Below, piece by piece: positions 25,390-34,434 of a stretch of 64,000 nucleotides of DNA. The stretch comes from Prevotella sp. (GTDB lineage Bacteria; Bacteroidota; Bacteroidia; Bacteroidales; Bacteroidaceae). The notes beneath the pieces are model-generated. The model saw only the letters and a program-made list of their open reading frames with translations. It did no database searches and was not told the DNA's origin. Each line of letters begins with the position of its first letter. Position 1 is the stretch's first letter. The stretch is taken from assembly GCA_017548605.1 (NCBI GenBank), contig JAFYZT010000040.1, forward strand, positions 1-64,000, in the 5' to 3' direction. A program made the position numbers and the translations under genes.

Positions 25390-27849
25390 ATGGAAAAGAA
25401 CCAGAATAATCCCTTTCAGATGATTGCCGACTATGAAGGTGATGTGGAATCACTGTTCGATGTACAGGTGGATTCTGACATACCCTTATTAGCTACCCGC
25501 AATATGGTGTTGTTTCCCGGTGTCATCTCCCCAATCTTAGTAGGCCGTCCATCGAGCGTAAACTTAGTTCGCAAGGTATATGAGAAAGACTCGGGCATCA
25601 TTGCCGTTTTCTGCCAGAAAGACCCTTCCGTAGATTCGCCATCCGTTAAGGATTTGTACGACTACGGCGTTTATGCCCGAATTATCCGCGTATTAGAATT
25701 GCCTGGTCAGAATGGCAACATGACAGCTATTGTGCAAGGGTTAGGTCGTTGCCACCTGTTGGGCATCACCAAGACTCGTCCTTTCCTTATCGGCCGCACC
25801 GAGTTGGTACCGGAAATATTCCCCTCCAAACGTGACCGTGAATTTTCTGCTGCCGTTGAAGATGTCCGTGCCACGTCAATAGAGTACATCAAGAAGAACG
25901 AAGAAATTCCCGACGAGTCACAGTTTGCCTTGAACAACATAACCAACAATGTAATAGCAGTGAATTTCATTTGTTCGAACATGCCTTTTGAATTGTCGGA
26001 CAAAATGACATTGCTGTGTTGCGAATCTGTTAAGGAGCGAGTCTTTGCTTTATTGAAGGTATTCAGCAAAGAATTGCAGTTGTTGGAGCTGAAGCATAAC
26101 ATCCGCACAAAAACTCGTGAGGACATCGACGAGCAACAACGCGAATATTTTCTTCAACAACAGATTAAGAACATCAAGGAAGAGTTAGGCAACGGAGAAG
26201 GCAGCCCCGAACGTTTAGAGTTGATAGAACAATCGAAGCACAAACATTGGCCTGAAGATGTTGAGAAAGTCTTTTTCAAGGAGTTGGACAAGTTGGACAC
26301 ATTGAACCCACAGAGTCCAGACTACAGTATCCAGGTGAATTATCTTCAGACGATGGTTGGTTTGCCTTGGAACGAGTTTACTCCCGACGACCTTAATTTG
26401 AAGCGTGCCGAGCGAGTGTTAAACCATGACCATTACGGCATGGAGAAAGTGAAGGAGAGGATTTTGGAGCATATCGCCGTATTATCGTTGCGTGGAGACT
26501 TGAAATCACCCATCCTTTGCCTATACGGTCCTCCGGGTGTCGGCAAGACGAGTCTGGGCAAGAGCATAGCAACAGCCATGAAGCGCAAATATGTGCGCAT
26601 TTCGCTTGGTGGTTTACATGATGAGTCGGAGATTCGCGGACATCGTCGCACCTACGTAGGTGCCATGCCTGGCAGAATTATTAAGAGCATTCAGAAAGCC
26701 GGCAGTTCAAACCCTGTCTTCATCCTTGACGAGATAGACAAAGTGACGCAGCACACCATCAACGGTGACCCGGCTTCAGCACTTCTGGAGGTATTGGATC
26801 CTGAACAGAACAATGCCTTCCACGACAATTATCTTGATGTGGATTACGACCTGTCAAAAGTGCTATTCATTGCCACGGCAAACGATTTGAACACCATTCC
26901 CCGTCCATTGCTCGACCGCATGGAAATAATAGAGGTTAGCGGCTACATCACCGAGGAGAAGATAGAGATAGCCAAACGCCATCTTATCCCTCGCGAATTA
27001 ACGAACACCGGCTTGTCAGAAATTGAATCCAAGCCCTCGTTTACCAAAGGAGCCATTGAGCGAGTGATTGAGCAATACACCCGTGAGAGCGGCGTTCGTC
27101 AGCTGGAGAAGCAGTTAAACAAGGCCTTCCGTAAGTTGGCCTTTATGAAGGCACACGACGGTGTCCTTCCCTCGGAGAAGATTACCCCCGAGAAATTACC
27201 CGACCTTTTGGGCAAGCCCCCCTATTATCGCGACATCTATCAAGGCAACGACTATGCTGGAGTTGTTACTGGTCTGGCATGGACGAGTGTTGGCGGTGAG
27301 ATTCTATTCATCGAAACATCGTTGAGTAAGGGTAAAGGTTCCAAGCTTACGTTGACCGGCAATTTGGGTGATGTGATGAAAGAATCGGCTGTCATCGCTT
27401 TGGAATATGTGAAAGCCCATGTAGATGTGTTGGGTGTCGACTATCGTATTTTCGAACAATGGAACATCCATATCCACGTGCCCGAGGGAGCCACACCGAA
27501 GGACGGCCCCTCTGCTGGCATTACGATTGCCACATCCATAGCCTCCGCCCTCACACAGCGTAAGGTTCGCAAGAATACGGCGATGACCGGTGAGATTACG
27601 TTGCGTGGCAAAGTATTACCTGTTGGTGGTATCAAGGAGAAGATTCTGGCCGCCAAACGGGCTGGTATTACCGACATTGTGATGTGCGCTGCCAACAAGA
27701 AGGACATTGACGAGATACCTGCGATATATCTGAAAGGCGTACAGTTCCATTATGTGGAAAACGTTCAAGACGTATGGAATTTTGCGCTCACCAACGAACC
27801 CGTATCTCATTCCATACAACTCACCGTAGACGAGAGCGACACAAAATGA
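25390..27849 (+). CDS. lon: ATP-dependent protease Lon
   Basis: Lon degrades misfolded and regulatory proteins in the cytoplasm. The 819-residue protein has the N-terminal LON substrate domain (about 30-230), a coiled region, the AAA+ module with Walker A GPPGVGKTSLG and Walker B VFILDEIDKV, and a C-terminal Ser-Lys protease domain. The catalytic residues are S708 (DGPSAGITIATS) and K751 (VGGIKEKILAA). The C terminus ends normally. Its stop codon overlaps the start of tgt (ATGA), so the two are translationally coupled. Confidence 0.97.
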   Translation: MEKNQNNPFQMIADYEGDVESLFDVQVDSDIPLLATRNMVLFPGVISPILVGRPSSVNLVRKVYEKDSGIIAVFCQKDPSVDSPSVKDLYDYGVYARIIRVLELPGQNGNMTAIVQGLGRCHLLGITKTRPFLIGRTELVPEIFPSKRDREFSAAVEDVRATSIEYIKKNEEIPDESQFALNNITNNVIAVNFICSNMPFELSDKMTLLCCESVKERVFALLKVFSKELQLLELKHNIRTKTREDIDEQQREYFLQQQIKNIKEELGNGEGSPERLELIEQSKHKHWPEDVEKVFFKELDKLDTLNPQSPDYSIQVNYLQTMVGLPWNEFTPDDLNLKRAERVLNHDHYGMEKVKERILEHIAVLSLRGDLKSPILCLYGPPGVGKTSLGKSIATAMKRKYVRISLGGLHDESEIRGHRRTYVGAMPGRIIKSIQKAGSSNPVFILDEIDKVTQHTINGDPASALLEVLDPEQNNAFHDNYLDVDYDLSKVLFIATANDLNTIPRPLLDRMEIIEVSGYITEEKIEIAKRHLIPRELTNTGLSEIESKPSFTKGAIERVIEQYTRESGVRQLEKQLNKAFRKLAFMKAHDGVLPSEKITPEKLPDLLGKPPYYRDIYQGNDYAGVVTGLAWTSVGGEILFIETSLSKGKGSKLTLTGNLGDVMKESAVIALEYVKAHVDVLGVDYRIFEQWNIHIHVPEGATPKDGPSAGITIATSIASALTQRKVRKNTAMTGEITLRGKVLPVGGIKEKILAAKRAGITDIVMCAANKKDIDEIPAIYLKGVQFHYVENVQDVWNFALTNEPVSHSIQLTVDESDTK

Positions 27850-28973
27850 CATTCGACATCAGCCATAACGACCCGTACAGCGACGCCCGTGCCGGCATTA
27901 TACAGACTGCCCACGGACAGATAGAAACCCCCATCTTCATGCCCGTGGGAACCTGCGGAAGCGTGAAGGGTGTGCATTTCAGCGAGTTACGCGACGAGGT
28001 CAAGGCTCAGATTATCCTGGGCAACACTTACCATCTTTACCTTCGTCCCGGCACTGAGATTTTACGTATGGCTGGCGGTCTTCATCAATTCAACACCTGG
28101 GACCGTCCTATCCTGACCGACTCCGGTGGTTTTCAAGTCTTTTCGCTTACCGGTATCCGCAAGTTACGTGAGGAAGGATGTGAGTTCCGCTCCCACATCG
28201 ACGGTTCAAAGCATTTCTTCACCCCAGAAAGTGTGATGGACACTGAGCGTGTAATAGGTGCCGACATCATGATGGCATTCGATGAGTGTCCTCCCGGACA
28301 GAGCGACTATTCCTATGCAAGGAAGAGTCTTACACTGACCCACCACTGGCTGGACCGTTGCATTGCCCGTTTCAATGCTACGGAATGTCCCTACGGTTAT
28401 GAACAGAGTCTGTTCCCTATTGTTCAGGGATGCACATATAAAGACCTCCGACAGGAGTCTGCCAAATATATTGCAGACAAGAATGCCGACGGTAATGCCA
28501 TTGGCGGTCTGGCTGTAGGCGAGCCCACCGAAGTGATGTATGAGATGATAGAAGTAGTGAACGCCATCCTGCCTAAGGACAAGCCCCGGTACCTGATGGG
28601 CGTAGGCACCCCACAGAACATTTTGGAAGCCATAGAGCGAGGTGTTGATATGTTCGATTGTGTCATGCCTACCCGCAACGGGCGCAACGCTATGTTATTT
28701 ACCTACGAAGGCACGATGAACCTTCGCAATAAGAAATGGGCTACCGATTTCAGTCCTATCGACCCATCGGGCTGCTCGTTAGACCGTCTGCATACGAAAG
28801 CCTATCTGCACCATCTTTTCAAGGCCCAGGAATTGTTGGCCATGCAGATAGCCAGCATACACAATCTCGCCTTTTACCTGCGTCTAGTGGGAGATGCTCG
28901 TCAACATATCATCGAAGGCGACTTTGTTCGATGGAAAGCATCGGTGATTGAGCAGTTAGGAAAAAGAGTATAG
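27846..28973 (+). CDS. tgt: tRNA-guanine transglycosylase (queuosine pathway)
   Basis: TGT swaps guanine 34 of tRNAs with GUN anticodons for preQ1. The 375-residue protein has the family core: PVGTCGSVKG, the ILGNTYHLYLRPG segment, the LTDSGGFQVFSLT block, GLAVGEPTEVMYEMIE, and MGVGTPQNILEAIERGVDMFDCVMPTRNGRN with the catalytic Asp. The ATG overlaps the lon stop by 4 bp; the frame continues upstream inside lon but is not conserved there. The usual CxCxxC zinc site appears as DPSGCSLDRLHTKAY, with only one Cys, although the final His (ASIHNL) remains. queE and queD lie at 48.9-49.8 kb. Confidence 0.95.
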   Translation: MTFDISHNDPYSDARAGIIQTAHGQIETPIFMPVGTCGSVKGVHFSELRDEVKAQIILGNTYHLYLRPGTEILRMAGGLHQFNTWDRPILTDSGGFQVFSLTGIRKLREEGCEFRSHIDGSKHFFTPESVMDTERVIGADIMMAFDECPPGQSDYSYARKSLTLTHHWLDRCIARFNATECPYGYEQSLFPIVQGCTYKDLRQESAKYIADKNADGNAIGGLAVGEPTEVMYEMIEVVNAILPKDKPRYLMGVGTPQNILEAIERGVDMFDCVMPTRNGRNAMLFTYEGTMNLRNKKWATDFSPIDPSGCSLDRLHTKAYLHHLFKAQELLAMQIASIHNLAFYLRLVGDARQHIIEGDFVRWKASVIEQLGKRV

Positions 28974-29020
28974 AACAGCAAACATCGATAATCAAAAATA
29001 TAAGATTTCATTTTTAGGTA

Positions 29021-30226
29021 ATGGATAGTAATGATAGTATGGCCAAGATGAAGAACTTCTTCACGCAGCTCTTTCTTTTGCTGAAGAAAGGGTGGAAAGG
29101 ATTGTGTCATGCTCTGAGCTGGATCAGTCCGAGCCGTTACTTGAAGAAGTTGGATTGGTATATCATCCGCAAATTTATCGGAACCTATATCTATGCCATC
29201 ATTCTCATCATCTCTATCTCGATTGTGTTTGATGTGAACGAAAACCTGCATAAGTTTTCCGAATACCATGCTCCATTGAAAGCCATTGTTTTTGACTACT
29301 ATGCCAACTTCGTTCCCTATTTCGCCAATCTGTTCAGTGCCCTTTTCGTATTCATCGCTGTGATTTTTTTCACATCTAAGTTGGCCGGCAACAGTGAAAT
29401 CATCTCCATGTTAGCCGCCGGAGTGAGTTTTCGCCGTTTGATGCGTCCATACATGATATCATGCGTTCTCATTTCAATTCTCACCTATTATTTGGGAGGA
29501 TATGTGATTCCTCATGGTACTGTGATACGTCAGAATTTCGAAGCGCTGTACAAAAACAAAACCAAGGTGATGGCCGCCGAAAATGTTCAGTTGCAGGTAG
29601 GCGACGGTGTCATTGCCTACATACAGCATTATGATAACCACATGAAGAAAGGCTATGGTTTCTGCCTGGACAAATTTGAGAACAAGAAATTAGTGAGTCA
29701 CATGACAGCCCATGAGATTCAATATGACACCATCAGCGACTCGAAGAACCATTGGACTGCCTACAACTGGACCATACGAGACCTGAGAGGAATGCGCGAG
29801 CATATTACAAGCGGTCCGAAGAAAGACACCACCATTTTGATGGAACCCACTGATTTGGTTTACTCCAAGGGCCAACAAGAAACGTTTACCAGCAGCCAGT
29901 TGCGAGAATACATCGGTATGCAACAACGTCGCGGTTCCACCAATGTAGTTCAATACGAAGTGGAATACCACAAACGCATTGCCTCATCGTTCGCCTCATT
30001 TATCTTGACGACTATTGGCGTCTCGTTGTCATCGCGTAAACGCAAAGGTGGTATGGGCATGTATTTAGGCATCGGTCTGGTTTTGTCGTTTGGATACATC
30101 ATGTTGCAGACTGTATCATCCTCATTTGCCATCAACGCTGGTTTTCCGCCCATGCTTGCTGCATGGATGCCCAACATCCTATTTACGTTGTTTGCTTATT
30201 TGTGCTATAGGAAGGCTCCTAATTAG
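29021..30226 (+). CDS. LptF/LptG-family permease (YjgP/YjgQ)
   Basis: The 401-residue protein has the LptF/G layout: a membrane segment after LDWYIIRKFIGTYIYAIIL, two more N-terminal segments, a large periplasmic jellyroll domain, and three C-terminal segments near residues 310-398. These permeases work with LptB to extract LPS from the inner membrane. Bacteroidetes often carry unlinked family members, so I cannot say whether this is LptF or LptG. The first ATG (29021) is used; M7 is an alternative. It follows tgt by 47 bp. A palindrome-rich repeat begins 2 bp after its stop. Confidence 0.88.
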   Translation: MDSNDSMAKMKNFFTQLFLLLKKGWKGLCHALSWISPSRYLKKLDWYIIRKFIGTYIYAIILIISISIVFDVNENLHKFSEYHAPLKAIVFDYYANFVPYFANLFSALFVFIAVIFFTSKLAGNSEIISMLAAGVSFRRLMRPYMISCVLISILTYYLGGYVIPHGTVIRQNFEALYKNKTKVMAAENVQLQVGDGVIAYIQHYDNHMKKGYGFCLDKFENKKLVSHMTAHEIQYDTISDSKNHWTAYNWTIRDLRGMREHITSGPKKDTTILMEPTDLVYSKGQQETFTSSQLREYIGMQQRRGSTNVVQYEVEYHKRIASSFASFILTTIGVSLSSRKRKGGMGMYLGIGLVLSFGYIMLQTVSSSFAINAGFPPMLAAWMPNILFTLFAYLCYRKAPN

Positions 30227-30228
30227 GA

Positions 30229-30345
30229 CCCACAAACCCACCCCTGGCCCTCCCGAAGGGATACCCACCCCCTGCCCTCCCGAAGGGAGGGTGTATAAGA
30301 AACCAGAAAGGAGGGGTATAAGAAGCCCGAGGGAGGGGGTATAAA
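30229..30345. repeat. Diverged GC-rich palindromic repeat block
   Basis: Segments such as ACCCACCCCTGGCCCTCCCGAAGGG and CCCTCCCGAAGGGAGGG recur here with variation. They share their core with the four-copy array at 11049-11190. The block separates the LptF/G-like gene from the DEAD-box gene. The hairpins could attenuate transcription. Confidence 0.8.
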
Positions 30346-30359
30346 AAAGTATTTGAGAA

Positions 30360-31676
30360 ATGAGATTTGACGAATTATATTTGAGTGACAACATACTTGA
30401 CGCCTTAGATGACATGCGTTTCGAGGAGTGCACCCCTATTCAGGAGTGTTGCATTCCCGAAATTCTTGATGGTCACAACTTGATAGGTGTTGCACAGACC
30501 GGTACAGGTAAGACCGCAGCATATCTGTTACCCATTCTCAGTTTGTTAGACGACGGTGTCTGTCCTAGCGATGCCATTAACTGTGTGGTGATGAGTCCTA
30601 CGCGCGAGTTGGCACAACAGATAGATCAAGCCATGCAAGGTTTCGCCTATTATCTCGATAATGTGAGCAGCGTAGCCGTTTACGGAGGTAATGACGGTGG
30701 TAGATATGACCAAGAGACCCGTGGCTTGCAATTGGGTGCCGACGTGATTATCGCCACCCCTGGTCGATTCATCAGTCATCTGAACATGGGACACGCCGAT
30801 TTGAGCCGAGTTAGTTTTTTTGTATTGGACGAGGCCGACCGTATGTTGGACATGGGGTTCAGTGATGACATCCTGCTCATCGCCAAGCACCTGCCGCCTA
30901 CATGTCAGACCGTGATGTTCTCGGCTACCATGCCTCCTAAGATAGAGCAGTTGGCTAAGACCTTATTGAAAGACCCGGTTGAGGTGAAATTGGCCGTGAG
31001 CAAACCTGCCGACAAGATTATACAGAGTGCCTATGTATGTCATGAGAACCAAAAGTTGGGCATCATGCGCCATTTGTTCCAACAGGATGAGTTAAAGCGT
31101 GTGATTGTCTTTGCCGGCAGCAAGTTGAAAGTGCGTGAGATAAACCGTTCGTTATTGCACATGCACATCAATTGCGGTGAAATGCACAGCGATTTGGACC
31201 AGAGTCAACGCGACGATATCATGTATAAGTTCAAGATTGGTCAGATTGACGTATTGGTTGCCACCGATATTGTGGCCCGTGGCATCGACATCGACGATAT
31301 CGCCATTGTCATCAACTACGACGTGCCTCATGACAGCGAGGATTATGTGCATCGTATCGGCCGTACAGCCCGTGCCGACAAAGATGGACGCGCAATTACC
31401 CTTGTCCGTGGTCGTGAAATTGGTGATTTCATGCAGATAGAGAAATTCCTGGGATATGCTGTAGAAAAGATGCCATTGCCTGAAGGTCTGGGCGAATCAC
31501 CAGAATACAAGCCTATAGAACGTGGCAGAGGACGTGGACACGGTGGTCGGAGCAGAGGTCGTGGAGGCCAACGTGGAAAAGGTCATGGTCGTGGCAATCG
31601 AGGTGGAGGACCTCAAAACAAACGTAGAGGAGGGAAGAAAAGCAATAAACAAGGCAGTAAAAGCAATCACGAATAA
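30360..31676 (+). CDS. DEAD-box RNA helicase with RGG-rich tail
   Basis: This 438-residue protein unwinds RNA with ATP. It has the Q motif region (FEECTPIQECCIP), motif I AQTGTGKTAA, motif II FVLDEADRMLDMGF, motif III FSATMP, and motif VI HRIGRTARADKDG. The C-terminal 55 residues are a Gly/Arg/Lys-rich low-complexity tail (RGRGRGHGGRSRGRGGQ), typical of RhlE-like helicases and likely to bind RNA. It begins 14 bp after the palindromic block. No clear promoter is seen. Confidence 0.95.
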   Translation: MRFDELYLSDNILDALDDMRFEECTPIQECCIPEILDGHNLIGVAQTGTGKTAAYLLPILSLLDDGVCPSDAINCVVMSPTRELAQQIDQAMQGFAYYLDNVSSVAVYGGNDGGRYDQETRGLQLGADVIIATPGRFISHLNMGHADLSRVSFFVLDEADRMLDMGFSDDILLIAKHLPPTCQTVMFSATMPPKIEQLAKTLLKDPVEVKLAVSKPADKIIQSAYVCHENQKLGIMRHLFQQDELKRVIVFAGSKLKVREINRSLLHMHINCGEMHSDLDQSQRDDIMYKFKIGQIDVLVATDIVARGIDIDDIAIVINYDVPHDSEDYVHRIGRTARADKDGRAITLVRGREIGDFMQIEKFLGYAVEKMPLPEGLGESPEYKPIERGRGRGHGGRSRGRGGQRGKGHGRGNRGGGPQNKRRGGKKSNKQGSKSNHE

Positions 31677-31687
31677 TATAAATTTGG

Positions 31688-31706
31688 GGGCGAGACAAGT
31701 TCGCCC
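31688..31706. promoter_or_regulatory. Short GC-rich hairpin between helicase and AlbA_2 gene
   Basis: GGGCGA and TCGCCC form a 6-bp stem around a 7-base loop 22 bp upstream of the next gene's TTG start. There is no T tract, so it may be a leader structure rather than a terminator. Confidence 0.35.
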
Positions 31707-31727
31707 ATTCCTGTTGTACTCTCAATT

Positions 31728-32360
31728 TTGGATGATAGCAAGTACATATTGGGATTGATATCCGAGGGCGAGCATGAGCAGCAAGATTTCAAGTACAAGG
31801 TGATGGATGCCGAGAAACTGTCACGCAGCGTCTCCGCTTTTGCCAACACCTCGGGTGGCCGTTTGCTTGTTGGCGTGCGTGATGATGGCGTGATATCAGG
31901 AGTGAGGAGTGAAGAAGAAATCTACATGTTACATGTTGCTGCCATGGAATATTGTCATCCTTCATCGAGCATCCATTTTGACACCTACCACATTGGCAAA
32001 CGCACTGTGGTGGTAGCCACAATACCCCGTTCGTCACATCGTCCCGTGAAAGGGACTTCCCCCGACGGCTGTCATCGCGCTTTCCTCCGAATAGCCGACG
32101 AGAATGTCATTGCCTCGCCCGTGCATTTGCAGATGTGGCGAGATGACGATTCCACCGTTCCTTTAGTCATGACATACACCGATGAAGAATCCACCTTTCT
32201 CCATCAGATGGACGGACAGACTGCCATGACACTCAACCAATTGACACGAAGGAGCGGCATGCCCCGCCAGCGTGTGATAAAACTATTGGCACGGTTGATT
32301 CGTTTCGGAGTGGTGAGTTGTGAATATGAAGGAGGAAAGTTTATGTTTAAAACACTGTAA
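31728..32360 (+). CDS. AlbA_2 (Schlafen-type) putative DNA-binding protein
   Basis: The 210-residue protein has an N-terminal AlbA_2 domain: EGEHEQQDFKYKV, AFANTSGGRLLVGVRDDG and GTSPDGCHRAFLRI are the characteristic strings. The C-terminal third (DGQTAMTLNQLTRRSGMPRQRV) looks like a winged-helix DNA-binding segment. Proteins of this type are often transcription regulators in Bacteroidetes. The start is TTG at 31728; the overlapping ATG at 31732 is in another frame. It is followed 9 bp later by tcdA, suggesting cotranscription. The target is unknown. Confidence 0.8.
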   Translation: MDDSKYILGLISEGEHEQQDFKYKVMDAEKLSRSVSAFANTSGGRLLVGVRDDGVISGVRSEEEIYMLHVAAMEYCHPSSSIHFDTYHIGKRTVVVATIPRSSHRPVKGTSPDGCHRAFLRIADENVIASPVHLQMWRDDDSTVPLVMTYTDEESTFLHQMDGQTAMTLNQLTRRSGMPRQRVIKLLARLIRFGVVSCEYEGGKFMFKTL

Positions 32361-32369
32361 ACATTAGAC

Positions 32370-33086
32370 ATGGAAGAGACCATTTTTCAACGTACTGAGC
32401 TTTTGATAGGCAGAGAGAAGGTGGAGCGTCTCGGTAAACGTCACGTCATTCTCTTCGGAGTCGGCGGTGTAGGGTCGTGGTGTGCGGAGAGTTTGGTTCG
32501 TAGTGGTATCCGTCACCTGACTATCGTAGACTTCGACACAGTTAATATTACTAATATAAACCGTCAATTGGTCGCCACGATGGATACCATCGGCCATGCC
32601 AAGGTGGACGTTTTACGTGAACGCTTGTTGTCCATCAATCCCGATGCCGAAATAATTGCCATTCAAGAACGTTTTACGGAGGAGACAGCAGCGTTATTCA
32701 ACCTTGGCAGCTACGATTATATCATCGATGCCATAGACTCGTTGAAGAACAAGGCCCGTCTTATCCTTATGGCCTGTCAAACGAAAGCAATTCTTCTCTC
32801 GTCTATGGGTGCAGCGTTGAAGATGAATCCCAACCGTATTCAGGTAGATGAATTTTGGAAGGTACATGGTGACCCCTTGGCACGTGCCCTTCGCCATTAT
32901 TTCAAGCGCCAGCAAGAATGGCCAGAAAAAAAGTTTTTGTGCGTTTTTTCCGATGAACGTTTGGAAAATGAGGGTGAACAAAACAATGGAACGCATATAA
33001 ATGGCACCGTAGCACATATTACGGCTATCTTCGGTTTTACCTTGGCGAGTCTGTTAGTCAACGACATGCAAAAAGATGAACCTTGA
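32370..33086 (+). CDS. tcdA: tRNA threonylcarbamoyladenosine dehydratase
   Basis: TcdA (CsdL) is an E1-like enzyme that cyclises t6A37 to ct6A in tRNA, using ATP. The 238-residue protein has the nucleotide-binding HVILFGVGGVGSWCAESLVRSG, the metal- and substrate-binding DFDTVNITNINRQLVA, and the family segment IDAIDSLKNKARLI. Length and motif order fit TcdA rather than MoeB or ThiF, because it lacks the CxxC zinc sites of those enzymes. It follows the AlbA_2 gene by 9 bp. Confidence 0.92.
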   Translation: MEETIFQRTELLIGREKVERLGKRHVILFGVGGVGSWCAESLVRSGIRHLTIVDFDTVNITNINRQLVATMDTIGHAKVDVLRERLLSINPDAEIIAIQERFTEETAALFNLGSYDYIIDAIDSLKNKARLILMACQTKAILLSSMGAALKMNPNRIQVDEFWKVHGDPLARALRHYFKRQQEWPEKKFLCVFSDERLENEGEQNNGTHINGTVAHITAIFGFTLASLLVNDMQKDEP

Positions 33087-33118
33087 ATAATGAGTGATGA
33101 GCGAAAAGTAAGAAATCA

Positions 33119-33150
33119 TTTGGATTTGTGAAATATTCTTCGTATATTTG
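33119..33150 (+). promoter_or_regulatory. Promoter for the 33193 lipoprotein gene
   Basis: TTTG at 33119-33122, 20 bp, TATATTTG at 33143-33150. Confidence 0.7.
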
Positions 33151-33192
33151 TGCGTTTTTATTGATTTTATATTAACCCTAAACAAAAGAATT

Positions 33193-33582
33193 ATGAAGAA
33201 AGTGATTTTAGGAATGTTCATCATGTTGATGGGCGTTTTTGCGGTGAGCTGTTCAAGTGAAAATCCTGAGGCCAAATTGAAGAGTCTTGTCGAGCAAGTA
33301 AAGGCTGATGGTGCGAAATGGGATGCCGCTAAATGGAAGAGCGTAGTGATGGAAGCCATCGACGCCATTAAGCCCATTGCCGAGAAAATGAAGAAGCTGG
33401 CTACGGAGGCCGAGAAAGACCCGAGTAAGTTGACCGAAATCATGAAGATTGGCGAGGAGAACGCCACCGTTCAGCAGTTATTCGGCCAGATTATGGAAGA
33501 AGCCTCGAAATCAAGTGTCGCATCGACTTTGGAGAACGATGCGGAACTGAAGGCTGCCGCCGAAGCGTTGGATATGGACTAG
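33193..33582 (+). CDS. Small lipoprotein
   Basis: The 129-residue product has a lipoprotein signal (MKKVILGMFIMLMGVFAVSC, with Cys at position 20 following FAVS). The mature part is helical, Lys/Glu/Ala-rich and contains LEQVKADGAKWDAAKWK-like segments. The upstream open frame to 33148 lies inside the promoter and is rejected. The family is not recognised. It has its own promoter and a strong terminator, so it is a single-gene unit and probably well expressed. It should be anchored to a membrane by its lipid. Confidence 0.75.
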   Translation: MKKVILGMFIMLMGVFAVSCSSENPEAKLKSLVEQVKADGAKWDAAKWKSVVMEAIDAIKPIAEKMKKLATEAEKDPSKLTEIMKIGEENATVQQLFGQIMEEASKSSVASTLENDAELKAAAEALDMD

Positions 33583-33601
33583 ACATACAATACGATAAAT
33601 T

Positions 33602-33628
33602 GATGAGCGACCCTTGTGGTCGCTCATC
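33602..33628 (+). terminator. Hairpin after the lipoprotein gene
   Basis: GATGAGCGACC and GGTCGCTCATC form a perfect 11-bp stem with loop CTTGT. The following T-rich stretch is weak, but the stem is strong and sits 20 bp after the stop codon. Confidence 0.8.
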
Positions 33629-33701
33629 TGAACTTTATGCTTTTATATGTATTCAAATCCATTACCAAGAAGACAAACCCTTGGCGTTACAACATCGGAA
33701 A

Positions 33702-33709
33702 TACCTTTG
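33702..33709 (+). promoter_or_regulatory. -7 element for the secreted protein/CHAT unit
   Basis: TACCTTTG lies about 20 bp upstream of the 33732 start codon. The -33 TTTG is not clear. Confidence 0.45.
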
Positions 33710-33731
33710 AAACGAGTAAAAGGTTAATATC

Positions 33732-34379
33732 ATGAAATCAATCATAAGACTATTCCTTTTTATATTTTTGCTATTGAGCGGTATCCCGTCATATGCTCAA
33801 GAACAAGATGAAATTCAAGGCAAGTTAGCAGAGTATCGCGACTTATGCGTGATGATTCGCGAGAGCGTGACCTCGAACGATTTGGATGAAATAGCCAACT
33901 GTATCGGTTTTATGCGCTATGTGAATCTTAAGGACTTCGAACCTGGTGTGTTCAAGTTCGTTCAGCCATCGAAAAACGGTTCTTTAGACGGTCACATTCA
34001 GTTTACCAACGATTATCTCAACCAATTTCTGGAAGTGAAAATGGAAGAGGTCCGTGTTGAAGGCGACGAGCATGTCACACGCAGTACGGCTGCCATTCCA
34101 CCTATATTTGCCGTTCACAGCGTGATACCCGCGCAACGCACCTGCATTTACGAATACGAAGGTTCAAACCATATGGAGTTGTTGGTAGTATGCGAGAAAG
34201 CCCAGAAACTCGGCGTAAAGGTTGATGTGGCAAGTGAGGGCATCCACCACCAATGTCCGAACACCAAAGCCGATGGCATCCGCCAATTTGTATGGATGAT
34301 GAAGAAAGAGGGTAAGGTGAGAGTGAGCATCACCAACCCGGGAAAAGAGGCTGTCAGCGTGGTAATAGCGTCGAATTAA
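33732..34379 (+). CDS. Secreted protein of unknown family, upstream partner of CHAT protease
   Basis: The 215-residue protein has a signal peptide (MKSIIRLFLFIFLLLSGIPSYAQ) and no lipobox. The mature part reads as an alpha/beta domain with conserved-looking segments IPAQRTCIYEYEGSNHMELLVV and ISITNPGKEAVSVV-like strands near the C terminus. I do not recognise the family. The next gene, a secreted CHAT protease, begins about 55 bp downstream on the same strand with no terminator between. It may be a substrate, inhibitor or cofactor of that protease; this is inference from position only. Confidence 0.65.
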   Translation: MKSIIRLFLFIFLLLSGIPSYAQEQDEIQGKLAEYRDLCVMIRESVTSNDLDEIANCIGFMRYVNLKDFEPGVFKFVQPSKNGSLDGHIQFTNDYLNQFLEVKMEEVRVEGDEHVTRSTAAIPPIFAVHSVIPAQRTCIYEYEGSNHMELLVVCEKAQKLGVKVDVASEGIHHQCPNTKADGIRQFVWMMKKEGKVRVSITNPGKEAVSVVIASN

Positions 34380-34380
34380 A

Positions 34381-34432
34381 GGGTAAAAGGGAAAAAAGTA
34401 AAAAGGTAAAAAAGGGTAAGAGGTTAAAGGGT
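34381..34432 (+). repeat. Purine-rich GTAAAAAGG-type linker repeat
   Basis: The gap between the two genes consists of imperfect copies of GGTAAAA/GGGAAAAAA. Similar linkers occur at 53840-53880 and near 48855. The unit may contribute a purine-rich ribosome-binding context for the CHAT gene. Confidence 0.55.
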
Positions 34433-34434
34433 GT

